In this document: piece by piece, positions 5,523 through 5,524 of the stretch
Layout of the letters: each line of letters begins with the position of its first letter
Position numbering within the stretch: position 1 is the stretch's first letter
Source of the DNA: Deltaproteobacteria bacterium
GTDB lineage: Bacteria; Desulfobacterota; Deferrimicrobia; Deferrimicrobiales; Deferrimicrobiaceae
Assembly: GCA_003513855.1 (NCBI GenBank)
Contig: DOTC01000109.1
Coordinates: forward strand, 1-5,524
Direction of reading: 5' to 3'
Length of the DNA stretch: 5,524 nucleotides
Notes under the pieces: model-generated
Database searches by the model: none
What the model was told of the DNA's origin: nothing
The model's input: the letters and a program-made list of their open reading frames with translations, nothing else
Made by a program: the position numbers and the translations under genes

Positions 5523-5524
5523 GA

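Noticed and set aside
1..5524. CRISPR arrays, insertion sequences, tRNA or rRNA genes, attachment sites, origins
   Set aside because: No regularly spaced repeats, transposase motifs, cloverleaf ends or rRNA stretches were seen. Coding sequence covers almost the whole window.

Overview
The window looks like an ordinary bacterial housekeeping segment from a GC-rich genome (by eye roughly two thirds G+C, with strong G/C preference at third codon positions). All seven genes I can support lie on the minus strand, so transcription runs from high to low coordinates. Gene order and protein wording resemble Geobacter-like Deltaproteobacteria (Desulfobacterota). That placement rests on remembered synteny (cdsA-dxr-rseP-tsaB next to ilvD-ilvB) and remembered sequence style, so it is an inference and no search was run. 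The long plus-strand open frames are shadows of these genes.

Reading in the direction of transcription, the window opens with the last 47 codons of cdsA (phosphatidate cytidylyltransferase, 5522-5379). Next are dxr (MEP-pathway reductoisomerase, 5382-4204), rseP (site-2 intramembrane metalloprotease, 4207-3143) and tsaB (tRNA t6A factor, 3138-2431). cdsA/dxr and dxr/rseP each overlap by four bases in a GTGA stop-start, and rseP/tsaB are four bases apart, so this is a tightly coupled envelope, isoprenoid and tRNA-modification operon.

A 53-bp gap after tsaB holds the only convincing promoter, with a perfect TTGACA -35 that contains the tsaB stop codon and an extended -10. It faces a 72-residue DUF465/YdcH-like protein (2377-2159). 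A 155-base leader without genes follows. It carries a perfect 9-bp-stem hairpin and other short inverted repeats.

The left third is branched-chain amino-acid synthesis: ilvD (dihydroxy-acid dehydratase, 2003-351), then the first 113 codons of ilvB (acetolactate synthase large subunit, 340 to the left edge). ilvN and ilvC would be expected beyond the edge.

I found no mobile element, CRISPR array, RNA gene, phage gene or defence gene, and nothing I would call a new system. The points worth a second look are regulatory (the promoter overlapping a stop codon and the ilvD leader) plus some family-level details in IlvD and RseP.
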